Below, one piece after another: positions 25,393-35,425 of a DNA stretch of 64,000 nt. The DNA is from Micromonospora sediminicola (GTDB lineage: Bacteria; Actinomycetota; Actinomycetes; Mycobacteriales; Micromonosporaceae), in the NCBI RefSeq assembly GCF_900089585.1, contig NZ_FLRH01000003.1, positions 2,990,501 through 3,054,500 on the forward strand, given 5' to 3'. Position numbers and translations under genes: made by a program. Numbering within the stretch: the first letter of the stretch is position 1; the number at the start of each line of letters is the position of its first letter. The notes beneath the pieces are model-generated. The model saw nothing but the letters and a program-made list of their open reading frames with translations. It did no database searches and was not told the origin of the DNA.

Positions 25393-27092
25393 GCGCCGTG
25401 CGGCGGGACCGCTACATCGACCTGTACGGGCCGACCACCGGTGACCGCATCCGGCTGGCCGACACGAGCCTGCTGATCGAGGTGGAGACCGACCACTGCG
25501 TGGGCGGCGACGAGGCGGTCTTCGGCGGCGGGAAGGTGATCCGCGAGTCGATGGGCCAGTCGCGGGCGACCCGCGCCGAGGGCGCCCTCGACACCGTCGT
25601 CACCGGCGCGGTGGTGCTCGACCACTGGGGCGTGGTCAAGGCCGACGTGGGTCTGCGCGACGGGCGGATCGTCGCCCTCGGCCGGGCCGGCAACCCGGAC
25701 ACCATGCCCGGCGTCGACCCCGAGCTGGTCATCGGCCCGGCCACCGAGGTCATCGCCGGCAACGGCCGGATCCTCACGGCCGGCGCCGTCGACACCCACG
25801 TGCACTTCATCTGCCCGGAGATCGTCACCGAGGCGCTCGCAAGCGGCATCACCACACTCGTCGGCGGCGGCACCGGCCCCGCCGAGGGCACCCGGGCCAC
25901 CACGGTCACCCCGAACGCCTGGCACCTGGCCCGCATGCACGAGGCGCTGGACACGCTGCCGGTCAACGTGCTGCTGCTGGGCAAGGGCAACACCGTCTCG
26001 CCGGAGGCGCTGTGGGAGCAGCTGCGCGCCGGCGCGGGCGGCTTCAAGCTGCACGAGGACTGGGGCACCACACCGGCGGCGATCGACGCCTGCCTGCGGG
26101 TGGCGGACGCCTCCGGGGTGCAGGTGTCCATCCACACCGACACCCTCAACGAGGCCGGTTTCGTGGCCGACACGCTGCGGGCGATCGCCGGCCGGGCCAT
26201 CCACTCGTACCACACCGAGGGCGCGGGAGGCGGGCACGCGCCGGACATCATCACGGTGGCCGGTGAGCCCAACGTGCTGCCGTCGTCGACCAACCCGACC
26301 CGGCCGTACACCGCCAACACCCTCGCCGAACACCTGGACATGCTGATGGTCTGTCACCATCTCAACCCGTCCGTGCCGGAGGACCTGGCCTTCGCCGAGA
26401 GCCGCATCCGACCGTCCACCATGGCCGCCGAGGACCTGCTGCACGACCTCGGCGCGATCTCCATCATCGGCTCCGACGCCCAGGCGATGGGCCGGGTGGG
26501 CGAGGTGATCCTGCGAACCTGGCAGAGCGCGCACGTCATGAAGGAGCGGGTCGGCGCGCTGCCCGGCGACGGCGCGGCCGACAACCACCGGGCCCGCCGG
26601 TACGTGGCGAAGTACACCATCTGCGCGGCGATGGCGAACGGGCTGGACCGGGAGATCGGCTCCGTCGAGCCGGGCAAGCTGGCCGACCTGGTGCTGTGGG
26701 ATCCGGCGTTCTTCGGCGTACGACCGCACATGGTGCTCAAGGGCGGCATGATCGCGTACGCCCAGATGGGTGACGCCAACGCGTCCATCCCGACACCGCA
26801 GCCGATGCTGCCTCGCCCGATGTTCGGGGCGTACGGCGCCGCGGCTTCGGCCACGAGCCTGGCGTTCGTCGCGCCCGCCGCTCTCGACGCCGGGCTGCAC
26901 CTCGACGTGCGGCGACGGGTGGTACCCGTCGCGGACGTGCGCTCGCGGGGCAAGGCCGACCTGCCGGAGAACGACGCGATGCCCCGGATCGAGGTGGACC
27001 CGGACACCTTCACCGTGCGGATCGACGGTCAGGTGGTGGAGCCGGACCCGGTGACACGCCTGCCGATGGCCCAGCGGTACTTCCTGTTCTGA
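25389..27092 (+). CDS. ureC: Urease alpha (catalytic) subunit
   Basis: This 567-residue catalytic subunit has normal length. Nickel ligands are THVHF, the carbamylated lysine in [10 protein letters not shown] (Lys220), HTDTLNE and [12 protein letters not shown]. The flap is [20 protein letters not shown], with Asp in [11 protein letters not shown]. The GTG start overlaps ureB; the longer open frame upstream is ureB coding sequence. All catalytic residues are present. Confidence 0.98.
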   Translation: MSAVRRDRYIDLYGPTTGDRIRLADTSLLIEVETDHCVGGDEAVFGGGKVIRESMGQSRATRAEGALDTVVTGAVVLDHWGVVKADVGLRDGRIVALGRAGNPDTMPGVDPELVIGPATEVIAGNGRILTAGAVDTHVHFICPEIVTEALASGITTLVGGGTGPAEGTRATTVTPNAWHLARMHEALDTLPVNVLLLGKGNTVSPEALWEQLRAGAGGFKLHEDWGTTPAAIDACLRVADASGVQVSIHTDTLNEAGFVADTLRAIAGRAIHSYHTEGAGGGHAPDIITVAGEPNVLPSSTNPTRPYTANTLAEHLDMLMVCHHLNPSVPEDLAFAESRIRPSTMAAEDLLHDLGAISIIGSDAQAMGRVGEVILRTWQSAHVMKERVGALPGDGAADNHRARRYVAKYTICAAMANGLDREIGSVEPGKLADLVLWDPAFFGVRPHMVLKGGMIAYAQMGDANASIPTPQPMLPRPMFGAYGAAASATSLAFVAPAALDAGLHLDVRRRVVPVADVRSRGKADLPENDAMPRIEVDPDTFTVRIDGQVVEPDPVTRLPMAQRYFLF

Positions 27093-27784
27093 TGGCGACG
27101 TCGAGCCTGCTCCTGCTGCTGGCCGACGGTCGCTTCCCGGCCGGCGCGCACGCCCACTCCGGCGGCCTGGAGGCCGCCGTCGCCGCCGGCCGGGTCACCG
27201 ACCTGGCCACGTTGGAGGCGTTCCTGGCCGGCCGGCTGGCCACCGCCGGGCTGGTCGGCGCGGCGTTCGCGGCGGCGGCGCACCGGGCCGTGACCTCGGC
27301 CGGTTCCGCCGTACGCGGGTCCACGCTGGCGTTGCTCGACGCGGAGCTGGACGCCCGGACGGCGGCACCGGCGCTGCGCACGGTGTCCCGTCGCCAGGGG
27401 CGGGCTCTGCTGCGCGCGGGCCGGGCCATCTGGCCGGAGGCGTCCTTCGCCGACCTGCCCTGCACCCCCGGCGGAGCGCACCAGCCGTTGGTGCTCGGGC
27501 TGCTCTGCGCCGCCGCCGGCCTGAGCCGCGCCGAGACCGCCACGGTGGCCGTCCACGGGACGGTGACCGGCGCGGCCAGTGCGGGCGTACGCCTGCTCGG
27601 CCTCGACCCGTACCGGGTCCAGGCCCTGCTGGTCGGTCTCGCCGACCGGTGCGACGGCGTCGCCGCCGCGGCGGCGCGGGCCGCCGACGACCCACCCGAG
27701 CGGCTGCCCGCGGCGGCCGCCCCCCTTGCCGACATCCATGCCGAAGCTCATGCCACCTGGGAGGTGCGTCTCTTTGCGTCCTGA
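27092..27784 (+). CDS. ureF: Urease accessory protein UreF
   Basis: This 230-residue all-helical accessory protein has motifs [21 protein letters not shown] and, near the end, [13 protein letters not shown]. UreF joins UreD and UreG on apo-urease and gates nickel insertion. It overlaps ureC by one base (TGATG). It is alanine-rich, as is common in actinomycetes. Confidence 0.94.
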   Translation: MATSSLLLLLADGRFPAGAHAHSGGLEAAVAAGRVTDLATLEAFLAGRLATAGLVGAAFAAAAHRAVTSAGSAVRGSTLALLDAELDARTAAPALRTVSRRQGRALLRAGRAIWPEASFADLPCTPGGAHQPLVLGLLCAAAGLSRAETATVAVHGTVTGAASAGVRLLGLDPYRVQALLVGLADRCDGVAAAAARAADDPPERLPAAAAPLADIHAEAHATWEVRLFAS

Positions 27785-28520
27785 CACCGTTGCGCCCACT
27801 GCCGACCGGAGTCCCGCCCCGCACGACGAGACCGTTCCGCACACCCACCCCGATCCGGGGGTGGACCCGCATCCGCCGCTGGCCCGAGCCGGCCGGGCGC
27901 TGCGCGTCGGCATCGGCGGGCCGGTCGGGTCCGGCAAGACCGCCCTGGTGGCGGCCCTGTGCCGGGCGTTCGCCGGTGAGCTGCGACTCGGCGTGGTCAC
28001 CAACGACATCTACACGACCGAGGACGCCGACTTCCTCAAGCGGGCCGGCGTGCTGGACCCGACCCGGATCCGCGCCGTGGAGACCGGTTGCTGTCCGCAC
28101 ACCGCCATCCGGGACGACATCGGGGCCAACCTCGACGCCGTGGACGAGCTGGCCGAGGCGGTCGGCCCGCTGGACCTGGTGCTGGTCGAGAGCGGCGGCG
28201 ACAACCTGACCGCCACGTTCAGCCGGGGCCTGGTGGACCGGCAGATATTCGTGGTCGACGTGGCCGGCGGGGACAAGGTGCCGCGCAAGGGCGGGCCCGG
28301 GGTGACGTCCGCCGACCTGCTGGTGATCAACAAGACCGACCTGGCCCCGATGGTGGGCGCGGACCTGGCCGTCATGGACCGGGACGCGCGGGCCCGGCGC
28401 GGCGACCTGCCGACCGTGTTCCTGTCGATCGTCGGCGACCCGACGGCGGGGCGGGTCGCCGACTGGATCCGCCACGAACTGGCCCACCACGCGGCCCGGC
28501 ACCCGATCGCCCCGGCCTGA
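27774..28520 (+). CDS. ureG: Urease accessory GTPase UreG
   Basis: This 248-residue SIMIBI GTPase has the P-loop [27 protein letters not shown], the nickel-binding ETGCCPH, ESGGDNL and guanine specificity NKTD. A short His-containing N-terminal stretch ([11 protein letters not shown]) precedes the core; with no ureE in the operon it might help handle nickel. The TTG start, with GGGAGG 9 bases upstream, overlaps the end of ureF by 11 bases. It is followed by ureD at TGATG. Confidence 0.95.
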   Translation: MRPDTVAPTADRSPAPHDETVPHTHPDPGVDPHPPLARAGRALRVGIGGPVGSGKTALVAALCRAFAGELRLGVVTNDIYTTEDADFLKRAGVLDPTRIRAVETGCCPHTAIRDDIGANLDAVDELAEAVGPLDLVLVESGGDNLTATFSRGLVDRQIFVVDVAGGDKVPRKGGPGVTSADLLVINKTDLAPMVGADLAVMDRDARARRGDLPTVFLSIVGDPTAGRVADWIRHELAHHAARHPIAPA

Positions 28521-29260
28521 TGCGCGCGGACGCCCGGCTGGTGGCTCGGGCCGACGGCCGGGGCGGCACGGTCCTCGCCGAGCTGCGCGGTGAGACGCCG
28601 CTGCTGTTGCGACAGACGCCCGGCAGCGGTCGTGTCGCGACCGTGTACGTCGTCGGCGGGGCGGCCGGCCCGCTCGCCGGCGACGACCTGCGGCTGGAGA
28701 TCGACGTGGGACCGGGGGCGGCGGTGCGGGTACACACCGTCGCCGCCTCGGTCGCCCTGCCCGGCCGGCCCGACGCCGTGTCGCGAATGGCGGTCCGCGC
28801 CGTGGTGCACGACGGCGGTGCCCTGCACTGGCTGCCCGAGCAACTGGTCGCCGCGGCCGGCTGCGCCCACCTCGCCGAGTCCCGGGTCGAGCTGGCCGCC
28901 GGGGCGAGGCTGACCTGGCGCGACGAGGTGATCTGCGGCCGGTACGGCGAGGCGCCGGGCGGTGCGGTCGTCCACACGCGGGTCGACTACGACGGCCGAC
29001 CGCTGCTGCGCCAGTCGCTGGCCGTGGGACCGGACGCGCCCGGCTGGGCCGGCCCCGCGGTGCTCGGCGGCGCGCCGGCCACCGGGTCGCTGCTGGTGGT
29101 GGACCCGTCGCGGCCCCACGAGCCCGCGACGGTCGAGGGCACCCTCGCCCGGCTGCCCCTGGCAGGTGGTCCGGCGACACTGTGGACCGCCACCGCCCCC
29201 GACGCGCACACGCTGCGCGCCCACCTCGAAGGCGAGCCGCTGCTCACCGAGGTGCGGTGA
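28520..29260 (+). CDS. ureD: Urease accessory protein UreD
   Basis: This 246-residue UreD/UreH protein has the typical ELRGETPLLLRQT start, GGAAGPLAGDDLRLEIDVGPG and YDGRPLLRQSLAVGP. It binds apo-urease first and recruits UreF-UreG. It is the last gene of the operon; its end is 8 bases from the end of the convergent MarR gene. No UreE nickel chaperone is present in the cluster. Confidence 0.94.
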   Translation: MRADARLVARADGRGGTVLAELRGETPLLLRQTPGSGRVATVYVVGGAAGPLAGDDLRLEIDVGPGAAVRVHTVAASVALPGRPDAVSRMAVRAVVHDGGALHWLPEQLVAAAGCAHLAESRVELAAGARLTWRDEVICGRYGEAPGGAVVHTRVDYDGRPLLRQSLAVGPDAPGWAGPAVLGGAPATGSLLVVDPSRPHEPATVEGTLARLPLAGGPATLWTATAPDAHTLRAHLEGEPLLTEVR

Positions 29261-29268
29261 GGCGAGGG

Positions 29269-29733
29269 TCAGCGGCGAGGGCCGGCCGCCGCGGCCTGGT
29301 CGCGGCGACCCGCCGGGTCGAGTCGGGCGATCAGGTCGGCGATGTGGTCGAGCAGGGCGGTGTCGGCCGGTACGCCCGCCTCGGCGAGGCTGGTCCGGAC
29401 CCGCTCGTCGAGGCGGGCGTGCTCGCGGCGGCCCCGGGTGGTCAGGTAGGCCCGGATACGCCGGCGGTCCAGCGGGTCGATCCGCCGGAACACCAGGTTA
29501 CGGTCGACGAGTTGGTCGACCAGCTTGGTGAGGGTCCCCGGCGGCAACGACGCCTCGGCGGACACCTCGCTCATCGGATGGCCCTGACCGTCGGCGAGCA
29601 GGCAGAGCACCCGCCACGCCTCGGTGGTCAGGTCGTCGTCGGCCAGCACGGCGGCCAACCGGCGGGAGAGCAGCCGTTCGGCGCGGGTGAGCGAGCGCAG
29701 CAGATCGGCTGGCGCCCCGGGCACGTCTGACAT
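29269..29733 (-). CDS. MarR-family transcriptional regulator
   Basis: This 154-residue winged-helix regulator has LLSRRLAAVLADDDLTTEAW, recognition region MSEVSAEASLPPGTLTKLVD and a wing with DPLDRRRIRAYLTTRGR. ATG 29733 is the natural start; the long open frame upstream is a shadow of the next gene. It sits between the urease and urt operons, divergent from a binding-protein-like sensor. A MarR-style palindrome in the urtA promoter (30957-30980) is a candidate target. Confidence 0.9.
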   Translation of the reverse strand: MSDVPGAPADLLRSLTRAERLLSRRLAAVLADDDLTTEAWRVLCLLADGQGHPMSEVSAEASLPPGTLTKLVDQLVDRNLVFRRIDPLDRRRIRAYLTTRGRREHARLDERVRTSLAEAGVPADTALLDHIADLIARLDPAGRRDQAAAAGPRR

Positions 29734-29829
29734 GGAGCTCCCTGGGCCGGTGGCCCTGTCATCGTAGCGACTCGTCCCGGTCCGTGGAGAGCTGTGGTTT
29801 TCCCACGTCGGCCGGACAATCATGGGCTC

Positions 29830-30912
29830 ATGTCCGCGCCGGCACCGCCGTGGCTCACGGTCGATCGGACCGTGGTCAGCATCGCGCTGGTGTACCCGAT
29901 GCGCGGGCCGGCGGGAATGTTCGGCCCGACCTGCGAACTCTGCGCCCAGCTCGCGGTCGAGGAGATCAACGCCGGTGGTGGGGTGCTGGGCCGCGAGGTG
30001 CGGCTGGTGCCGGTCGACGGTGGCGCCCCGCCGACCGAGGTGGCCGCCCAGGTGGAGGCGCTGGTGTCGGTGGGCGCCGTGCAGGGCGTGACCGGTTGGC
30101 ACATCTCCTCGGTGCGGCAGGCGCTCGCGCCCCGGGTCGCGGGCCGCGTGCCGTACGTCTACACCGCCCTGTACGAGGGCGGTGAGCGTACCGAGGGGGT
30201 CTATCTGACCAGCGAGACGCCGGACGCCCAGCTGTGGCCCGCGATGCGGCTGCTCGCGGGGGAGCAGGGCGTGCGCCGCTGGTTCGTGGTCGGCAACGAC
30301 TACGTGTGGCCCCGGCGCACCGCGCGGGCGGCCCAGCGGTACGCGTTGCGCGGCGGTGGCCGCGTGGTGGGCCAGGCGTTCCTGCCGTTGGAGACGCACG
30401 ACTTCGACGGCGTGTTGCGCCGGATCGAGCGTAGCGAGGCCGACGCGGTGGTGATGCTGCTCGTCGGCGCGGACGCGGTGCGGTTCAACCGGGCGTTCGC
30501 GCGTGCCGCGATGGACCAGCGCTGCCTGCGGCTGAGCACTCTGATGGACGAGAACATGCTGCTGGCCAGCGGGGCGGGCGCGACTCGGCGGCTCTACAGC
30601 ACGGCGGGCTTCTTCGCCGGTCTCGTGACGCAGGAGAACCTCGACTTCCACGGCGAGTTCGCCCGCCGGTTCGGGGTGGAGGCGCCGCCGTTGGGCAGCC
30701 TGGGGGAGTCCTGCTACGAGGGCGTGATGCTGCTCGCCGCCCTGATCGGGCAGGCCCGCACCCTCGACGTACGGGCGATCGAGACGGCTGCCGACACGGT
30801 GGCGTACCACGGGCCGCGCGGTCGGCTCCAGCTGCGTCGGCGGCACGTGCGCCAGCGGATCTACCTCGCCGAGGCCGACGGTCTCGACTTCACCGTGCTC
30901 GCCCAGATCTGA
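29830..30912 (+). CDS. Cytosolic periplasmic-binding-fold protein (AmiC/UrtA-like sensor)
   Basis: This 360-residue type I periplasmic-binding fold protein is related to AmiC and UrtA: IALVYPMRGPAGMFGPTCEL, LAVEEINAGGGVLGREVRLV, VVGNDYVWPRR and SLGESCYEGVMLL. Unlike the urtA product it has no signal peptide or lipobox from either possible start (GTG 29794 or ATG 29830), so it should stay in the cytosol. In Pseudomonas, AmiC is a cytosolic amide sensor that restrains an antiterminator. No AmiR-like partner is seen here, but a long leader precedes urtA. It is likely a urea or amide sensor for this island, or a remnant transporter component. Confidence 0.8.
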   Translation: MSAPAPPWLTVDRTVVSIALVYPMRGPAGMFGPTCELCAQLAVEEINAGGGVLGREVRLVPVDGGAPPTEVAAQVEALVSVGAVQGVTGWHISSVRQALAPRVAGRVPYVYTALYEGGERTEGVYLTSETPDAQLWPAMRLLAGEQGVRRWFVVGNDYVWPRRTARAAQRYALRGGGRVVGQAFLPLETHDFDGVLRRIERSEADAVVMLLVGADAVRFNRAFARAAMDQRCLRLSTLMDENMLLASGAGATRRLYSTAGFFAGLVTQENLDFHGEFARRFGVEAPPLGSLGESCYEGVMLLAALIGQARTLDVRAIETAADTVAYHGPRGRLQLRRRHVRQRIYLAEADGLDFTVLAQI

Positions 30913-30929
30913 CCGTCCGATGCGGACCC

Positions 30930-30960
30930 TTGACACGTCCACCCGGCCCGACCCTAAGAT
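30930..30960 (+). promoter_or_regulatory. urtA operon promoter
   Basis: TTGACA, a 19-base spacer and TAAGAT. Transcription from here would give urtA a leader of roughly 350 bases. The -10 box overlaps the palindrome at 30957-30980. Confidence 0.6.
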
Positions 30961-30980
30961 ACTTCCTGCGTGAAGTATCT
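30957..30980. promoter_or_regulatory. Operator palindrome at the urt promoter
   Basis: A perfect 9-bp inverted repeat, AGATACTTC-CTGCGT-GAAGTATCT, overlies the -10 box and start point. The form resembles MarR-type sites, and a MarR gene lies 1.2 kb away. It does not look like a GlnR box. Confidence 0.65.
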
Positions 30981-31316
30981 ACCCGCGGGGTGGATACCAC
31001 GAATGTCTGTCCACCGTCGGCGGAATCTGCCCGTCGACCATTGTGGTGACAATTCCTCCCCGTGTTCGTCACGGCCGGCACCGTCTCGCTTCAGACGGTG
31101 TCGGCCATTGTGGCATGCGTTCTCTCCAGGTGCGCGAGAAACAGTCAATTAAGGGCTGGGAAACGTCCGCGCAATCATGTCGGTCGACGCTTTGCGTGCC
31201 CGTGTTCGATGCGATGACGACAGGCGACGTCCACCCGTCGACCTCGGCATCGCCAACTCCACCGGACCGCACCGACCGTCCTTTCGCTACTTCACTGCAC
31301 ACCGCAGGGAGATTAG
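30981..31316 (+). promoter_or_regulatory. Long structured urtA leader
   Basis: No gene fits here. A near-perfect 13-bp stem (31074-31086 with 31093-31105, one mismatch or wobble, 6-base loop) is flanked by a direct repeat GTCG(A/G)CCATTGTGG at 31033-31046 and 31100-31113. A ribosome site (AGGGAG) precedes ATG 31317. I could not match it to a known riboswitch class, including guanidine types. Confidence 0.45.
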
Positions 31317-32561
31317 ATGTCACTTCCTTTCCGCCGCCGGATCCTGGCGGGTGCCATGACCCTCGTCGCCGCGGTCGCCATGACCGCGTGCGGCAGCAGG
31401 ACCAGCGACGAGGGCGGCGCGGCCGGCGTCACCGCCGACGTCTCCGGCGACACCGTCAAGGTGGGCCTGCTCAACTCGCTCTCCGGCACCATGGCGATCA
31501 GCGAGGTCACCGTCCGCGACTCGATCATGCTCGCCGTCGATGAGATCAACGCGGCCGGCGGCGTCCTCGGCAAGAAGATCCAGCCGGTCGGGGAGGACGG
31601 TGCCTCGGACTGGCCCACCTTCGCGGAGAAGGCCGAGAAGCTCATCTCCGAGGACCGGGTGGCAGCCGTTTTCGGCTGCTGGACGTCGGCCAGCCGCAAG
31701 GCGGTCAAGCCGGTGTTCGAGAAGAACAAGGCGCTGCTGTTCTACCCGGTGCAGTACGAGGGTCTGGAACAGTCGCCCTACATCTTCTACACGGGCGCGA
31801 CGACCAACCAGCAGATCGTCCCCGGGCTCGACTACCTCAAGGCGCAGGGAACGAAGTCGGTCTACCTGGTCGGCAGCGACTACGTCTTCCCGCGCACGGC
31901 CAACAAAATCATCAAGGCGTACGCGGCGGCGAACGGCATGACAGTGGTCGGCGAGGATTACGCGCCGCTCGGGTCCACCGAATTCGGCACGATCGTCAAC
32001 AAGGTCAAGTCGTCCGGCGCGAAGGCGGTCTTCAACACGCTCAACGGCGACAGCAACGTGGCGTTCTTCAAGGAGTACAAGTCGGCCGGGCTGACCGCCG
32101 CCGCGATGCCGGTGGTGTCGGTGTCCATCGCCGAGGAGGAGGTCAAGGGCATCGGAACCCAGTACCTGGAGGGCCAGCTGACCGCGTGGAACTACTACCA
32201 GACCACGCCCGGCGCGGCGAACAACAAGTTCGTGGCCGCGTACAAGGCGAAGTACGGCGCGGACAAGCCGACGAGCGACCCGATGGAGGCCGCCTACGTC
32301 AGCGTCCACCTGTGGAAGGCGATGGTCGAGAAGGCCGGCACGTTCGACGTCGAGAAGGTCCGCGGCGCCTCCGACGGAATCACCTTCGACGCGCCGGAGG
32401 GCCTGGTCACCGTCGACGGCAAGACCCAGCACATCGCCAAGACCGCCCGCATCGGCAAGGTCGGCGCGGACGGCCTGATCACCGAGGTGTGGAACTCCGG
32501 CAAGCCGATCGCGCCGGACCCGTACCTGAAGACCTATCCGTGGGCGAGCGGCCTGAGCTGA
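31317..32561 (+). CDS. urtA: Urea ABC transporter, substrate-binding lipoprotein
   Basis: This 414-residue lipoprotein has a signal with lipobox VAMTAC (Cys25). The mature part is the UrtA type: [50 protein letters not shown] and [12 protein letters not shown]. It captures urea outside the membrane for UrtBC. It is the first gene of urtABCDE, preceded by a long leader. Substrate could include short amides, but the motif set is that of urea transporters. Confidence 0.95.
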   Translation: MSLPFRRRILAGAMTLVAAVAMTACGSRTSDEGGAAGVTADVSGDTVKVGLLNSLSGTMAISEVTVRDSIMLAVDEINAAGGVLGKKIQPVGEDGASDWPTFAEKAEKLISEDRVAAVFGCWTSASRKAVKPVFEKNKALLFYPVQYEGLEQSPYIFYTGATTNQQIVPGLDYLKAQGTKSVYLVGSDYVFPRTANKIIKAYAAANGMTVVGEDYAPLGSTEFGTIVNKVKSSGAKAVFNTLNGDSNVAFFKEYKSAGLTAAAMPVVSVSIAEEEVKGIGTQYLEGQLTAWNYYQTTPGAANNKFVAAYKAKYGADKPTSDPMEAAYVSVHLWKAMVEKAGTFDVEKVRGASDGITFDAPEGLVTVDGKTQHIAKTARIGKVGADGLITEVWNSGKPIAPDPYLKTYPWASGLS

Positions 32562-32637
32562 CGACGCCGGCCCCGGGCGGGAACCGCGACGACGCGCCCC
32601 GCCCGGGTCCCCGACCAGCAGTACGGGAGTACCCACC

Positions 32638-33525
32638 GTGACAGTCCTCTTCGGTCAACTCTTCACCGGCATCAGCATCGGCGCGGTGCTGCTGCTCATC
32701 GCGCTCGGGCTGGCGCTGACCTTCGGCCAGATGAACGTCATCAACATGGCGCACGGCGAGTTCATCATGGCCGGCGCCTACACCACGTACGTGCTGCAAC
32801 AGAGCATCACCGGCGCCGGCTTGTCGCTGCTGGTCGCGCTGCCTGTCGCGTTCGTGGTCGCCGGCACGATGGGGGTGCTGCTGGAGGTCCTGCTGATCCG
32901 CCGGCTCTACGCCCGGCCCCTGGACACCCTGCTGGTCACCTGGGGCGTGTCCCTGATGCTGCAACAGCTCGCCCGGGACGTCTTCGGCAGTCCGAACGTG
33001 CAGACCCGCGCGCCGGAGCTGCTCACCGGAAACGTGGCCCTGCCCGGCGGGCTGACGGTCGCCAACAACCGGCTGTTCATCCTGGCCCTGGCCCTGGCCG
33101 CCGTCGCCGCCCTCACCCTGGCGCTGCGGCTCACCCCGTTGGGGCGCCGGATCCGCGCGGTCGTGCAGAACCGCGACCTCGCCGCGGTGTCCGGCGTACC
33201 CACCGCCCGGGTCGACCGGACGACCTTCTTTCTCGGTTCGGGCCTGGCCGGGCTCGCCGGGGTGGCGCTCACCCTGCTCGGCCCGATCGGCCCGACCATG
33301 GGCACCAACCTGATCATCGACGCCTTCCTGGTCGTCGTGGTCGGCGGGATCGGCCAGCTCAAGGGCAGCGTGATCGTCGCCTTCGCCCTCGGGGTCCTCC
33401 AGGCCACCGGGGAGTACCTCACCACCCTCAGCGTCGCCAAGGTGATCGTCTTCGTGGCGATCGTCGCGTTCCTCCAGTGGCGGCCACAGGGCCTGTTCAC
33501 CCTGCGGACCAGGAGCCTCGCATGA
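32638..33525 (+). CDS. urtB: Urea ABC transporter permease UrtB
   Basis: This 295-residue LivH-type permease has about eight membrane segments; motifs FGQMNVINMAHGEFIMAGAY and the ATPase-contact region NRDLAAVSGVPTARVDRTTF. It starts at GTG 76 bases after urtA and overlaps urtC by ATGA. Confidence 0.94.
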   Translation: MTVLFGQLFTGISIGAVLLLIALGLALTFGQMNVINMAHGEFIMAGAYTTYVLQQSITGAGLSLLVALPVAFVVAGTMGVLLEVLLIRRLYARPLDTLLVTWGVSLMLQQLARDVFGSPNVQTRAPELLTGNVALPGGLTVANNRLFILALALAAVAALTLALRLTPLGRRIRAVVQNRDLAAVSGVPTARVDRTTFFLGSGLAGLAGVALTLLGPIGPTMGTNLIIDAFLVVVVGGIGQLKGSVIVAFALGVLQATGEYLTTLSVAKVIVFVAIVAFLQWRPQGLFTLRTRSLA

Positions 33526-34652
33526 CCGCCGTGACACCCGCGCCGCCGAGCACCGCCGACCCGTCGGCCCCGGCCGGCACCGCACCGGGAAGCCGACCGG
33601 GTGGCCGGTCCCGGCTGCGCGCGGCGGCGGGGTTCGCGTTCGGCGCGGCGCTGCTGTTCGCCGTCGCGCCGCTGGCGCTGTCGGACTTCCGGCTGGCCCT
33701 GCTCGCCAAGTACCTCTGCGTCGCCATGGTGGCCGTCGGCATCGGCATCGCCTGGGGACGCGGCGGCATGCTCACCCTCGGCCAGGGCGTCTTCTTCGGC
33801 CTGGGCGGCTACGCGATGGCCATGCACCTCAAGCTCGCCGACGCGGGTCCCGGTGGGATGCCCGACTTCATGCAACTGTACGGGCAACTCGACGAACTAC
33901 CGGTCTGGTGGCGGCCGTTCGCCAGCCCGTGGTTCGCGCTGCCGGCCACGGTGCTGCTGCCGATGGCCGTCGCCCTCGGGCTCGGCTCACTGGTGTTCCG
34001 CCGCCGCGTGCGGGGCGCGTACTTCGCCATCCTCAGCCAGGCGCTCGCCGCCGCCATGGTGATCCTGTTGATCGGCCAGCAGGGGACCACGGGCGGCACC
34101 AACGGGCTCACCGACATCCAGGGCTTCTTCGGTTACGACCTGGACGACCCGGTCAACCAGCGGATGGTCTACTTCATCATCGCCGGCGTCCTGCTCGCGC
34201 TGCTCGCGCTGGCCCGCCAGATCGTCCACAGCCGCTACGGGGAACTGCTGGTGGCGGTGCGGGACAGCGAGGAGCGGGTCCGTTTCCTCGGCTACGACCC
34301 GGCGTCGGTCAAGCTCGTCGCCTACGTGGTGGCGGCGGGTATGGCGGGCCTCGCCGGCGCGTTGTTCGTGCCGGCGGTGGGCATCATCTCGCCCGCCCTC
34401 ATCGGCATCGTCCCGTCGATCGAGTTCGTCATCGGTGTGGCGGTGGGCGGCCGGGCCACGCTGCTCGGGCCGGTGCTCGGCGCGGTGGCGGTCGCCTGGG
34501 CGCGTACCGCCCTCTCCGAACGTTTCCCGGGCACCTGGACGTACCTGCAGGGTCTGCTCTTCGTGGTGGTGGTGGCGTTCCTTCCCGGCGGCCTGGCGTC
34601 GCTGTGGGCGCTGACCCGCCGCCGCGCCGAGCGGGCGGAGGCGCACCGATGA
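33522..34652 (+). CDS. urtC: Urea ABC transporter permease UrtC
   Basis: This 376-residue LivM-type permease has GRGGMLTLGQGVFFGLGGYA, QGTTGGTNGLTDIQGFFGYD and the ATPase-contact loop DSEERVRFLGYDPASVKLVA. The N-terminal 30 residues are Pro/Ala-rich and cytosolic. It overlaps urtB and urtD by ATGA, so expression is coupled. Confidence 0.94.
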   Translation: MTAVTPAPPSTADPSAPAGTAPGSRPGGRSRLRAAAGFAFGAALLFAVAPLALSDFRLALLAKYLCVAMVAVGIGIAWGRGGMLTLGQGVFFGLGGYAMAMHLKLADAGPGGMPDFMQLYGQLDELPVWWRPFASPWFALPATVLLPMAVALGLGSLVFRRRVRGAYFAILSQALAAAMVILLIGQQGTTGGTNGLTDIQGFFGYDLDDPVNQRMVYFIIAGVLLALLALARQIVHSRYGELLVAVRDSEERVRFLGYDPASVKLVAYVVAAGMAGLAGALFVPAVGIISPALIGIVPSIEFVIGVAVGGRATLLGPVLGAVAVAWARTALSERFPGTWTYLQGLLFVVVVAFLPGGLASLWALTRRRAERAEAHR

Positions 34653-35425
34653 GCGACGACCGGCTGGACGGGCTGTCCGTCCGTGACGTGCGGGTCAGCT
34701 TCGACGGCTTCACCGCCGTCGACGGCGTCTCGCTGGAGGTGCCCGCCGGTGACATCCGGTTCCTGATCGGGCCGAACGGCGCCGGGAAGACCACGGTGGT
34801 CGACGCGATCACCGGTCTGGTGCGGGCCACCGGCTCGGTGCGCTTCGGCGACCAGGAGCTGCTGGGCCGCCCGGTGCACCGGATCAGCCGGCTCGGCGTC
34901 GGCCGGACGTTCCAGACGTCGACCGTCTTCGAGGAGCTGTCGGTCGTGCAGAACCTCGACATCGCCGCGGGCGCCCGCCGGAGCTGGGCCACCCTGGCCC
35001 GGCGCCGGCGGGGGATCCCCGACGAGGTGGCCGCCGCGCTGGAGACCATCGGACTGACCGGCTGCGCCGACCAGCTCGCCGGCACGCTCGCGCACGGCCA
35101 GAAGCAGTGGTTGGAGATCGGCATGCTGCTGGTGCAGGACGCGCGGCTGCTGCTGCTCGACGAGCCGGTCGCCGGGATGAGCCACGAGGAGCGCGACGCC
35201 ACGGGCGCCCTGCTGGAGACGGTGAGCCGGGACCGCACGGTGGTGGTGATCGAGCACGACATGGACTTCCTGCGTCGCTTCGCGCGCAGCGTCACCGTGC
35301 TGCACGCGGGGAAGGTGCTCAGCGAGGGCACGGTGGCGCAGGTCCAGGCGGACCCGCGCGTGCAGGAGGTCTACCTCGGCCACCCGGTCGACGCCGGGTC
35401 GGTCGCCAGCGGTCTGGAGGCATGA
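34649..35425 (+). CDS. urtD: Urea ABC transporter ATPase UrtD
   Basis: This 258-residue LivG-type ATPase has Walker A GPNGAGKTT, Q-loop FQTSTVFEELSV, Walker B LLLLDEPVAGMS and switch His VIEHDMDF. The signature is LAHGQKQWLEI instead of LSGGQ, as is normal for UrtD. It overlaps both neighbours by ATGA. Confidence 0.94.
   Translation: MSDDRLDGLSVRDVRVSFDGFTAVDGVSLEVPAGDIRFLIGPNGAGKTTVVDAITGLVRATGSVRFGDQELLGRPVHRISRLGVGRTFQTSTVFEELSVVQNLDIAAGARRSWATLARRRRGIPDEVAAALETIGLTGCADQLAGTLAHGQKQWLEIGMLLVQDARLLLLDEPVAGMSHEERDATGALLETVSRDRTVVVIEHDMDFLRRFARSVTVLHAGKVLSEGTVAQVQADPRVQEVYLGHPVDAGSVASGLEA

Noticed and set aside
25143..26900. 585-codon minus-strand frame opposite ureC
   Set aside because: It mirrors the conserved urease alpha subunit; low-complexity Arg/Val/Gly composition; no ribosome site.
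30981..31316. Guanidine or other known riboswitch before urtA
   Set aside because: I looked for the conserved core of guanidine-I and the paired ACGR loops of guanidine-II and did not find them; the region is kept only as a structured leader of unknown type.
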